Assembly (NCBI GenBank): GCA_034509755.1
Contig: CM067559.1
Coordinates: 33,036,032-33,100,031, forward strand
Length of the DNA: 64,000 bases
From: Anisodus tanguticus
Lineage: Eukaryota > Streptophyta > Magnoliopsida > Solanales > Solanaceae
Direction of reading: 5' to 3'
Both the position numbers and the translations under genes were made by a program. The notes under the pieces are model-generated. The model was given only the letters and a program-made list of their open reading frames with translations. It was not told the DNA's origin and did not search any database. Shown in pieces: positions 10,141 to 22,124 of this stretch (within the stretch, counting starts at the first letter, position 1; each line of letters starts with the position of its first letter).

Positions 10141-12387
10141 ATGTAATACCTCAAACCATGACCTGGGCGAAACACGACACTCGATGCCTGACTGCATGTG
10201 ACTGAGCGAACCACATGGCTTGTTGATTCAACATGGGCATAAAAACACACTATAGTAATGATTTACACATGTAAAACATAGTACGGAAAATATAGTCCGA
10301 AAATATATTGCAGAAATAGTCTAAAAATATAATAAGTCTAAGTACTCAAATCTGACATGACATGCTAAACTAGTCTAGTCTATGAAATCTCTTAAATATG
10401 TGTCTGACTGTAAAAGTGTTTACCAGGAAAAGGCATTAGCATACCTCTACTCTAAAATATAATCATAAGAATAACCAACTGATACCCCGAATGAAATGGG
10501 GCGCACCAATAATTTATACAGGGTCCTCACGCATAGATCCCTCATCCCGAAACTCAGTACCTACACCGTGAAGTACAGGCCCCGGGCAAAGGGACGTTAG
10601 TGCATTTGAATTTCATTTTATGTAAAGCAAATGAAAGAATAAGCAGACACATGATATAATAGGAACATTAAACTAAAACTGAACATGAACATGAATGTAA
10701 TAACATGTGTAAAATCTGTAAATTTTATATTTGTATATCTGCGGAGAGAGAAGTAGTATAACCGACAACATGAAATCACCATGTGGGTACATGGAGTGTG
10801 GTACCTGGCCCGACCAGTAGAGAACTCTCATACCTTGCCGAGGTATAAGACATGAACATGACATGAAAGGATCTAATCAATAATCTAAAGGTATCGTCCT
10901 CTGGGAAGAGCGACCCTTATCCTAGATGGCATACGTAGTTTCAGGCTGTAACAGCCTTCTCGGTAACCTATGCACTCCTAAAATAATTGCTTGAAAATAG
11001 TTGGCTTGTAAGCCCATGAATTTCATGAAAATAACTTGTAAATTATGGTTTGCAATTATAGTCTCACGTGTGAAATAATATATCATATAACTTACATAAA
11101 TCATGAAAAGCGTATATAATTTCATGGAAACTGAGTAATTGTAATTATAAGTTGTCTTCAAAAACTCATGAGATTCAAATCATGTGTTCATGGATTACGG
11201 ACAGGTTCATGACAATCATAATGACCTATCATGAATAAAATTTGTGACTTGTAATATAGGCATGACGTATAATAATATTACATGTATTAGGGTTATCATG
11301 ATAATGCAATAAAATCATAAACTTCTGAAGAATTCATATTTCATGGAAAAGCGTAGCGTGGGGAAGGACATGGATATTCCAACATGTGGATAGAAGCTAT
11401 ACATACATTAGTCACTCCAAAACTTGAAGAAAAGGTCTAAAATTTTGAATGAGAAACTCAAAACTTTGAACTTGAAACCTTGAGAAGAGTTTTCACTCTT
11501 TTTCATAGCTACTGTTGATATCTCAAACTACACTACTCCAGACCTCCAAATTAGATCTCCACTACTCAAATTTAATACCTATATATTATGACCACTCTGC
11601 TAAAATTTGGGTTCGATCCAACGGTTAAAGTATTGAAAAATGTCAAAGGAAGCTGGCATATCAGAGGGAAAATCTACAGCAAAATTACTAGAATTTTGCG
11701 TTTGATAGAGTGCATCTAAATCAATCCTATTTATTGATTCTACCAACCATTAAATGTCTAAAACATAATAATAACTCCATATAATCTATTAATGAATGAG
11801 GGGCTTACCTTTTTGAAGAAATCCCAAAGCTTCATTCCAAATTCGACCTTAAATGGATTTTCCAAAATCTAGCGATTCCAAATAATGATTCGGTGTTAAT
11901 CTAGTGTTAACTTAATATAATTGACATAGGGATTTGAATAAGAACTCACCGTAGGTGTTTAGTAGAAGCTCTAGTCGAAAATCCTTACATAAAACATTTT
12001 AGAATTGTATTTATAGATTATCATAAAGGCTTGAGCTTTAAAACCTAATCGGATTTTTCATTTTACATGTCCTCAGTAAATCGACCATAACTTTTTGTAT
12101 AGAACTCGGTTTGACGTGGGAATTATATGAATTGAAAGGCCTCTAAATGGATACAACTTTTATTACAAAAGTTTTACTAAATTCCTTATATATTTATCCA
12201 TAAACTCAGTTTAAGTGAGTCCTGCTTTAAAACATGCTCTGTATAGTAGCTTCCGACTCTAATTTTTTCTAAGACTCTTCTTATGCCTTGATTAGATTTT
12301 AAAACACTTCCTACACTCCTTATCTTGGTTCTATTATTTTTTCCATCGTACGGTTCAAATAGTAGCCTGAAGTTATGAGGTGTTACA
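10141..12387 (-). mobile_element. Gypsy LTR (family B), near full length
   Basis: On the minus strand the LTR starts TGTAACACCTCATAAC at 12387, directly after a purine tract (CCCAAGAGAGAGATAT), which marks a 3' LTR. It ends near 10141, where plus-strand sequence reads TGTAATACCTCAAACCATG. It resembles family A in its terminal words (CACTCGATGCC..., GACTGCATGTGAC) but differs in the body. No coding sequence. Confidence 0.65.
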
Positions 12388-14301
12388 ATATCTCTCTCTT
12401 GGGATCATTCGTCCTCGAATGATGGTTCATGGTTAGGAGTATGACTAACTTTGAAATTTTATAAAACTTTTGGCAGGGTTTCCTCTATAAATAGGATTAT
12501 CCTAACATTTTTTGAACACCTTCTAGCTAAGCAAAGCACAACACAAGTCTCATAAGGCATCTTTATACGCATGACAAGATATAACATGGTAACTGAAGCA
12601 TGAACGTGACTAACATGTATACTGAACTGGATTGAATACGTGAATATTAATTATCATGAATATCGATATGGAGTGAACACATGGATATTTAACTAAAATA
12701 ATACATGAATACTGTACATGGAATTTGGAAAAGAATTTGTAGGCACAAATGACATGAGTATTGGAACATAAACATGAACAGCAGGATTACATGGACGTGA
12801 GGAGCATGACATGGCTGACATGGATATATGAGTGCTAACATGGCATGAGATATGAATACATATAAACATGGATATCATAACATGATATTTGATTGCTGAA
12901 AAGATTAATGGTACAATATGAGATCTGAATGTTGAGCAGAGATGGGACCTGAACATTGAACTGACATGAGGTCTAAATTCTTGAGGTAGTTACCTTAGAC
13001 ATTTTCTTCTTGTCCATCAATAAGTTCGGATATTTGGGCTTCATATCTTCTTTGGCTTCCCATGTAGCCTCTTTCACATTTTGGTTCATTTACAATACTT
13101 TCACTGGAGCGACTTCCTTAGTCCTCAACTTGCGAACTTGACGATATTTCATAGGATCATGTATGGTCTAATATATTTGGGACTAAATTCTCTTTCTTCT
13201 CAAATCACATGAGGCTCTTCATAGGCAAAACTTTCTAGAAACACCCAATCGTTAACATGAAACCTTGAATCTCTGCGCCGTACATTCGCATAGGACTCTT
13301 GCGACTCTTAGCCACTTTCAAACGCTCCTGAATTAATTTAACTTTTTCAACAGCCTAGTAGACCAAGTCTGTCCCTAGCAATTCTATTTTTCAAACTTTA
13401 TACCAACCAATAGGTGATCTACACCTTTGCCAATACAAAGTTTCAAACAATGACATATTGATACTAGCATGATATCTATATTTAGAAACAACTAAATGAG
13501 AAGCAAATAATCATCTCAATTACCTTTAAATTCTAGGACATAAGCGCTCAACATACCTTCGAGTGTTTGAATAATGAGCTCTGCCTTATATCTATTTGAG
13601 GATGAAAAACCGGTACAGAGATGGTATCAAATCCCTTCTAAAAAGACAAAATAAATTCGCTTCGAACTGGAACCTCGATCTGATCTAATAGACATTGGAG
13701 CCCCACGGAATCTAGAACTTTCCTGAATATATAACTTTGCATAATCTTCTACTGAGTTGGCTTTCGCTTTCTACCAATTTGGAAACTTAGCCACGAAATT
13801 GGATTCATTATTCTTCATGTCATTCGACCAATAAACCTTCTCAAGGTCATGATACATTTTTGTGGAGTTTTGTTAGGTAGAATAACTGAAATTGTGTGCC
13901 TCTGCTATAATCCTCTCTTTGCATCTATCTACATCCGGGATGCAAAAAATTTCTTTCGCACCTTAGAGTAACATCATCTCCCCTTTGTTTAGACGCCATG
14001 GATTTATGTCTGCGAACCCCTTCCTTTAGCTGCAATAGATATGTATCATGAAACTATTTTTCTCTTTTGCTTAACTACTAAGGAGGATTTGGCTCTATTC
14101 TGTACAACAACTCTACCATCTTCGGGTCCAAAAGTTGAACTCCTGGTTTTGCTAAAAAATGAACTTATTTCATCATGATTCATTTGTCTGCCTCAACATG
14201 AGCTAAACTACCTATACTTGATATCTTTCTGAGATACTTTATGAAATACGCATAGTATTGTTGTGCGCTAAGTCTTTTACAAACACCCTCAAGAATATAT
14301 T
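12388..14301 (-). pseudogene. Ty3/gypsy pol remnant (RNase H end, integrase, C-terminal tail)
   Basis: Reading minus from 14300, the first part resembles the gypsy RNase H/integrase linker ('SIGSLAHVEADK'). The last part, at about 13020-13150, encodes 'QVRKLRTKEVAPVKVL' and 'EATWEAKEDMKPKYP', the integrase C-terminal motif of chromovirus-like plant gypsy elements. Between them the frame is broken many times. The following purine tract and LTR (10141-12387) make this the 3' part of one minus-strand element. Its 5' half (gag, protease, reverse transcriptase) is absent and is replaced by the inverted LTR at 14302. Confidence 0.6.
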
Positions 14302-16632
14302 TGTCACGCTCTGAACCATGACCTAAACATAACATAACACTCAGTGACTGGCTGTATATGACCGAGCGAACCAACTGGCTGGCTAATTCAACATGTGATA
14401 TCAAAATATAATAAAAGAGGAAATAAACTAACACATGTTGGTATACTAAATGTTTGGTTGAATAACCATTAAGTGCGGAAAATACTGAATAAGTATGGAC
14501 ATAGTAAAAGTGCCAACATGGCAGACATGAAAATCGGATAAACTCTATCTAACCATTACACTGGTCTATGAAGCCTTTGAAGAGTACTGAGATGCTAACT
14601 ATCTGTCGGGAGAAAGCCCCCAACATACCTGAATGTCTGTAATAAACTATAAATACTGCAAAATAAATAATAAGGCCCCGAAAGACTAGGTCTCACCAAC
14701 TCAGCTGATACCAGAGATCCTAGCGAGCAGATGCGTCATCGTGTAAATTGTTACCTGCGTCGCGAGATGCAGGCTCCGGGCAAAATATACATCAGCACAT
14801 CTGAATTGTATTAGTATATAAAGCAACTAAAATAAAGAACTATAAGCGGGATGCTTGGGAAAAGGCAGCCTAAATAAATTAACATGTAATAAATACTAAA
14901 ACTGTAACTGATAACTGAATATGAACAAGTGAAGTGAAGTTATGAGTACTCCCTATTCTGCATCTGAAACATCTCTTTAACTGTCTTTAAATATGTGGGC
15001 CTTGACCCAATAATGAATGCACAAACTATGGCCTTGGCCAAATAAGTGTGTCAGTCTGTGGCCTTGACCAAGTGTACATATGTGGGGCCTTAGCCCAATA
15101 ATAAATGCACGACTATGACCTTGGCCAAGTAAGTGCGTCAGTCTATGGTCTTATCTAGGTATACGTATACATGAGACTTATGCCCTTTGGCAATAACATA
15201 TGTTCACTATTCATTAATTATTATTAAGGGACTGAGATTTCTGGAATGATAAACATCACTGAACTGAGACATGTATTCATGAACTGAGTGTGAGACCTGA
15301 AACCTTAATTGTTTCTAAATTTGTTGAGTTTCTAGAGTGAGACTCATGGATATCAAATACAAGTCTAGATTTATTACGTTCTGAGTTAACAATGTTCGAA
15401 ATGACAATCATGAATGAATTACGAAACTAGAGAGTAGAAGTTCTGCAACTATTCAAGAAACTAAGGTATCACTATGTTCTGAGGCAATTCGTAATAGTCA
15501 ATAAAGAATGTGGCATAGGGAGAATCATCAACATTCCCAAATGTAGAGAGTTAGCCTCACATACCTTACTTCTTACTCTTGAGTGTAATACAATGTTCGT
15601 CGCTTCCTTTCGACTTTAATCTATATAAATACATGTCAATGAAATCAACATTAGCAACAATTCTCGTGTTTTGGCCATCTAGGCATTTTATCAAACACTT
15701 GGTGGGCATAAAGCTTCATATCCCTTATTAATGGTGTTTCTATATCTAATTTTCCATCCTTTTGTTTCTAGGTGATTCTACAATCCAAAATAGATATAAT
15801 TAACATCATTCTTTATCACCTATATGATTAAAACAACCTTAAGTCAACAATTCAACCCATACAATAGTTCATACGGTTTTCTTCATCAAACCCAATAGCT
15901 TATCTTAAGAATCTATGGTTTATAATCATTAATATTATACTATAATCAACTAAGAGATGAAAATAATACCTTTTTGATGTTCAAGAAGATTGAATTCGAA
16001 ATCTAGGGCTCCTCGTCCGACAATAACGTTTCAGTCGCAATTCTATGGATTAGAAAGGTTTTAATCAAGTTAGAAGGGTACTAAGAACTTGAATTCATGC
16101 TAGAATAATTGGGGAACTTACCTTGAAGTGTTCTTGAGGCTTGAAACTTGTTCTCTCTTACATTAGGGTGATATTTCGTAATTAGGGATGTTAGGGAAAT
16201 AAACTCCAAGCTTAAATATAAGAAAATGCAAAAATATGAAGTTTTGACCCGCGACGTGGGGACATCGCACGCGGCGTGTGTCCATCGCGGGTGGACGTGT
16301 CAGCTTCTGCGCATTGTTCGGTAAAATAGCCATAATTTCGAGCACACAGCTCCATTTGGGCTCCACAATATATCGTTCGAACGGTATTTCAAATATCTAA
16401 AACTTTCAAGTGTTCTCAAATTCGAAATTTATGTGCATGTAATCGGTCTGGAAGGAAGATCTTTCGTAAACTTAACCGATTCTTTCTAATCTTAAGCATC
16501 TCACTACTCATCTTGATTTCAAAACAACTATTTCCACCCAAACTCATCCCGATAACACTTCACATGTCTAAAATATCACATTAATACTTATTTAACACAT
16601 CAAAACCTAATTCGGATTTACAAAGTGTTACA
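14302..16632 (-). mobile_element. Gypsy LTR (family A), full-length, inverted
   Basis: On the minus strand it runs from TGTAACACTTTG (16632) to GCGTGACA (14302), about 2.33 kb, and matches the plus-strand 3' LTR at 22125-24526 throughout. That includes a GC-rich block (16240-16340) and the GGCCAAGGCC repeat zone (14995-15175). No primer-binding site follows the 14302 end, so it is not the 5' LTR of the pol remnant beside it. More likely it is a solo LTR or an inverted insertion. Confidence 0.75.
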
Positions 16633-17264
16633 TGTTTCAGATGCAGAACAAGAAGTACTCATAACTTCACTTCTATTGTTCATATTTAATATTTATTCTA
16701 CTCTTTCCCGAGTACTCCACTTATAGTTCTTTCTTTCAGTTGTTTTACATACCATTACAATTCAAATGTACTGATGTCCCTTTTGCTCGGGGCCTGCATC
16801 TCGCGATGCAGGTAACGATTTACAGGATGACGCATATGCTCACTAGGATCTATGGTATCAGCTGAGTTGGTAAGCCCAAGTCTTTCGAGGCCTTATAATT
16901 TATTTTACAGTCTTTATAGTTTATCACAAACAGTAAGGTATGTCGGGGTCTTTGTCCCAGCAAACAATTATCATCTCAGTACTCTTTAGAGGCTTCATAG
17001 ACTAAAGTAATGGTTAGACCGAGTTTATCAGATTTTCATGCATGCCGTGTTGGCACTTTTATTATGTTCAGACTTATTCAGTATTTTCCGCACTTAATGA
17101 TTATTCAGCCAAACTTTTAGTACACCAACATGTGTTAGTTTATTTTCTCTTTTAGTATGTTTTGATATCGCATGTTGATTAAGCCAACCAGTTGGTTCGC
17201 TCGGTCACATGCATCCAGGCACCGAGTGTCATGTTACGTTCAGGCTATGGTTCGGAGCGTGATA
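16633..17264 (+). mobile_element. Truncated 5' LTR of plus-strand gypsy element (family A)
   Basis: Only the last ~630 bp of the LTR remain, from a 'TTCAGATGCAGAAC' word to the terminal GCGTGATA. It is followed at 17270-17281 by TGGTATCAGAGC, the initiator tRNA-Met primer-binding site, which fixes it as a 5' LTR. The missing upstream part is replaced by the start of the inverted LTR at 14302-16632. Confidence 0.75.
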
Positions 17265-20200
17265 AAGCTTGGTATCAGAGCACTAGGTTCAAGTGTCCTA
17301 GGGAGTCTATGAAGCCGTGTCCAGTGGATTTTTCCTTATATATGTGTGTCAGCCACATATATATTGTTCACTAACAAGACATTTAGGACTGTCTGACTTC
17401 TTTCTACTCTAGATCATGCCATGAAGCTTAGACTAGTAAGTGACATTCTCTTCCTATCGAATATTGTACGTATCGAAGGTGCCAATGACGAGCAAGGAAT
17501 TCCAGGTTCGAGTAAGGACGATTACACATTGGGGTATAATTATGAAGTTTCTAACAATAACGAATGAGACTTGAGATGATATTGAAAATGGAGTAAGTTG
17601 ATGTCGCCCAAGAAGGGGAAGTTGTATTATGGATGTGAAAATTGAATAATAACAACTTACTTAAGAAGGTGAATGTGAGGGTTTCATTGGAATAAGTTGG
17701 AAGGTATTTGAGGAAAGGAAGAGAGATAAAAATAACAGAAAGACAGATAAGTTAGCAAAAGAGCTAAGCCTACAAGAAACTTTAATTATCCAGCACCTTA
17801 GGAAAGTGGAGACAGACAATGTTTCAACAGGAGGTCATCAGGACCCACTCCATCTGTAGCTAATGCACCCATCCCGAGGTCCATATATGATTAGAAAGGC
17901 CAGTTTAGTCAGAAATAAAGTTTTAGAGCACTAGGCTATCAATCGCAGGCCAGTGTGGGTCACAGGGGTTTTTCAGAATCCTAGGTGCAATAAGTGTGAT
18001 AAGAGACACACAGATGAATGTTTTTGGTGTGGCCAGTAGGCTCACTACCTGAGGAAATGCCCATCAATGTGACAAAGTACCAGAAGTAATACGACTCAGT
18101 CAATAAATTTAGTAGCTCTCTGTAATTCACAAGCCAAAACTGGATGTAATGCAGCTAAGTTTGGTAATACAAACCTCCGTCAGAACCGCTTGTATGCTTT
18201 AGCAGGTTGTCGGGATTTTAGAGGTATCCCTAGATGTCGCCACATGTATGAAGATGATAACTGTAATGTAATACCCCACCATAAAACATGTTATGATTTT
18301 AGACACAAGGGGCATAAATTCATTATTATTAACTTGAGCAGAAAGGTGACTAAGGGTAAATTACCTATGATCCTTAAGTGTTATGATTTTTCAGAGGAAG
18401 TGTATTTTTTTTGTACAATCGAGACAAATGGATAAAAATGAGATGGTGTATGACATGAGAACCATGAGCAGATGATATTAAATTTCTGGGAATAGTTTTA
18501 GTTTGTTTAAGTTTAGTCAGATTAAAACCAGAGAGTATGATGATAATAAGTTACTATGAGGAGGAAATATTATGGCCAAACCCATCGCCAGCTACATGTG
18601 GTCATCCAGATTTGTCACTTGAACACTTCAAGTAATGCTTGTTCCATATAGACACTTCATGTGGGCCTCCTTTGTGTCATTTAGACGCTTTTTGATGACT
18701 TGGAAACTTGCGTGATTTTCACAGAAATAAGGCGCGTGAAAATCCTAAAATATAGATTTTTCTTTTTCTTTTTTTCCTTTTCGTCTTCATTCTTTTACTT
18801 TTTCAAATAATTTTCGGGCGAAACTCTATTATTTTCGATCTAATTTCGTTCATTTTTTGTTTTTTTTTTTTGGATCTGAGTTTCAGATCTAGTAACTCCA
18901 TTTTGTCTCTTTGAATTATTTCAAATTAATTGGGTCTAAACAACATTAATGGACTCTTTAGAAAGCATGAAGGTTTAAAATGAGTTACTTGATTTGATGA
19001 AAAATTTGAGAAATTAATATTGGTGTTGTCTTCGGGTCTTCGTGGGGAATCTTTAGCTAAAATTATAACAAAATTGGAGGAGTTTCTATTGAAAGTTTGG
19101 ATTAAAATCGTGGTACCAACACGAACACATATGAAGATGGTGCAGAACACCAAGAACATCCTTTTTTTCTTTTTTGAAATATTAATTTTTTATCAAAAAT
19201 TTATCTTTATATTATTATTTGATCAAATGCCACATGTCCTAATTTAATTTGTCATTTTGCCACATCATCGGGGAGTGTGTTACACACATTTTACGTATTT
19301 GGTTGACTGTGCAAAAATGGTTTAAATGACGTAGTGGAGGTCCACCTAAAGTATCTAGATAGAATAAGTGTTACTTGAGGTGTTCAAGTCACAAATCTAG
19401 ACGACCACAGGTGATTGGCGATGAGTTTGGCCAAATATTATTAAGAGATAAGAAAGTGTGATATTTCCCTCTTAAGTTATGTAATTAAGTGTTTACCCCG
19501 GATATGTATAGCCTGATATGATGTTGAAGTGTATAGAAAGTTTGGGGTTCGGTATTTTGATCTTCTGTATAAGAGAGACGTAATTTCCCTAAGTGTGATC
19601 CATGTATTTAAGTAAGAAGATATAGTATACGAGCGTAGAATATGGTTGAATGATGAGGAAAGTTAGAAATAACCTTCTACTTCACTTTAGTTATTCAAAG
19701 CAGAATAAGAGAATATGGTGGTAGAGAGTGGTTAGTAGAAGAATGGTAAGGTTTGATTAAATATAGTGAATTAGCAATTTTAGCAGAGCTAGTAGAGGTA
19801 CGATTTGATTTCCTTATTAAGATGAACACTAGCGAGTGGATAACAGTTTGAATACAATGAATGCATGATAGAACCCAATGAAGTTTAAGTTAAACCCGAA
19901 GTTCCATGACATTGGAAGAAGAAAATCATATAAACAATAAGAGAGCAAAATACAAGAGAATAGCCTTTAACAATTATCAGAAAGAGGTTTCCCTAAGACT
20001 GACAGTATGAGCAAAGTTAAGTCGTTAAGACAAAATATGCCAGTTATGAATATGTTAGCACCCAGTCATGTAAGTAATTTAGTTTTTCTCCAATAGGGAA
20101 AATTTCTCATAAGTGAGTCGAAAGATGAGTCGTCAGTGATGTAAAGTACAAAAATTGCAGAAGAGTGGGAAAGTTAGTTGGATCCCAGCGAGAGAGAAGA

Positions 20201-22124
20201 ATATACAGGTATAAGACCTTAACCTTTGGTCAAAGAGAGAGATCCGTAAATCGTCAGTAAGTCATGTTGGACATTTAAAACCCGAAAGGTTAGCAGGAGA
20301 TATGAAGAACCTCAGTTCAGTGATAAGGGAAAAATGAGATTCTCTATAAGGAATGGTCGTCGAGCTTAGTTATTGTTGATTAAGAAATCACAGAAAAAGA
20401 TAAATGATCATGATAAGTTGTGTGTTAATGAAAGGGATTCATGAGTATAAAATAATGGCTTTGGAACAAAGGGGAGATGATGGTACTTTAAGGTACCAAA
20501 GACGATTATGGGTCCCAGATGTAGATTGACTCAGAGAAAGAATTATGCCAGAAGTGCACATTTCATGATATTCTATCCATCCATGTGCTACTAAAATGTA
20601 CTATGACCTTAAGGAGATTTATTGGTGGAACGACATGAAAGAGAGAACATTGCATATTTTATAGCTAAGTGTCCAAACTGTCAGCAACTGAAAGCCGAAC
20701 ACTGTAGGCCTGGTGGGTTGGCTCAGGGCACAGATATTCCTGTTCAAAAATGGAAAATGATAAATATGGACTTCACAACAGAATTAAATGATAAATATGG
20801 ACTTCACAACAGAATTACCTATCTCATTTTGGAAACATGATTCGATTTGGGTGATTTTAGACCGACTCACTAAGTCAGCACACCTTTTCCCATGAAAACT
20901 ACTGAAGACTACGCCAAGACATAAATTCAGGAAATCGTCATATTGCATGGGACCCAGTTTCCATCATTTCAGATAGCTATGCCCAGTTCACAATAAATTT
21001 TTTGAAGTCCTTTCAGAAGGGATTAGGCACAATGGTGAATCTTAGTACAACTTTTCACTCTTAGACAGATGGCTAGGCAGAGCGCACTATTCAGACACTC
21101 GAGGATATGTTGAGGGCATGTGTCCTAGATTTTAGAGGTAATTGGAATGATCACTTACCTCTCATAGAATTTGCCTATAATAATAGTTATCACTCTAGCA
21201 TCAAGATGGCACCATTTGAGGCTCTGTATGGGCATATTTGATGGTCGCCAATTGGATGGTTTGAAGTTGGTGAAGCGGAATTGTTAGGACCATATGTGGT
21301 CCACCAGGCTCTATAGAAGGTTAACTTAATTCAGGAGCATTTAAAATGGCTTAGAGCCGCCAGAAGTCCTATTCGGACGTACGTCGTAGAGATTTGGAAT
21401 TTAAGGTCGATGATTGTGGGTTCTTGAAAGTTTCACCCATGAAAGGAGTTATGAGATTTGGGAAGAATGGGAAGAATGGGAAGCTTAGTCCCGCTATATT
21501 TGGTCGTATAGGATCCTACTAAGGATCGGGCAGATGGCTTATAAGTTAGAACTATCACAAGAGCTAGATGTTGTGCACCCAATGCTTTACGTCTCTATGT
21601 TGAAGAAGTTCATGGGGGATCCGTCTCTGGTTGTTCCTACAGAAATCATAGGAGTTAAGGATAACTTATCCTATGAGGAGATTCCATTGGCTATTCTTGA
21701 TCCAGGTTCGCAAGTTGAGAACTAAGGAAATTTCTACGGTGAAAGTGCTATGGAGAAATCAGAAAGTTGAAGAGGCTACATGGGAAGTCGAAGAGGACAT
21801 AAAGTCCAAGTATCCCCGTTTATTTGAAGAGCACGTAGAAAATTTTCAAGGTAACTAACCTTTTCATTCATACCTTATATTATAATCTCCACATTTTCAG
21901 TATACAACTAGTTCAGTATTCAACCATTTCAGTTTTCATTTATTACAATGCCTATTCAATTAAATATCTCAGCAGTATAGTAATCATGAATTCACTCAAT
22001 TCAGTATTCATGTGTTCATGATAGTTCAGTTCACATGTTCCCTCAGTCACGTTTAAGGTCCAGAGTTAGCCGTAGTTGCAACTAGAACAATCATTTGAGG
22101 ATGAATGATCCCAAGGGGAGATAA
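17265..22124 (+). pseudogene. Ty3/gypsy internal region, heavily decayed (gag to integrase)
   Basis: Landmarks in order: primer site 17270-17281; a gag zinc-knuckle region at about 17985-18070 (CNKCDKRHTDEC followed by a second CWC...H...C with a stop inside); a MULE insertion at 18574-19432; an integrase zinc-finger remnant at about 20622-20730 (H...H, CPNCQQLK); an integrase core remnant at 20930-21330 ('TFHS', '[15 protein letters not shown]', '[15 protein letters not shown]'); the integrase C-terminal tail at 21534-21858 ('VKVLWRNQKVEEATWEVEED'); and a purine tract CCAAGGGGAGATA at 22111-22123. Reverse transcriptase motifs are not recognisable between 19440 and 20450, so that part is lost or unreadable. 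Many stops and frameshifts; inactive. Confidence 0.75.
18574..19432. mobile_element. MULE-type non-autonomous element with 9-bp target duplication
   Basis: The element starts GGCCAAACCCATCGCC and ends with its inverted complement (GGCGATGAGTTTGGCC). Inverted termini run about 100 bp. It is flanked by the perfect 9-bp direct repeat AAATATTAT at 18565-18573 and 19433-19441, the duplication length of the Mutator superfamily. It is 859 bp with no transposase; an internal frame of about 75 codons on each strand has no family resemblance. It sits inside the gypsy internal region and so is younger than that element. Confidence 0.85.
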
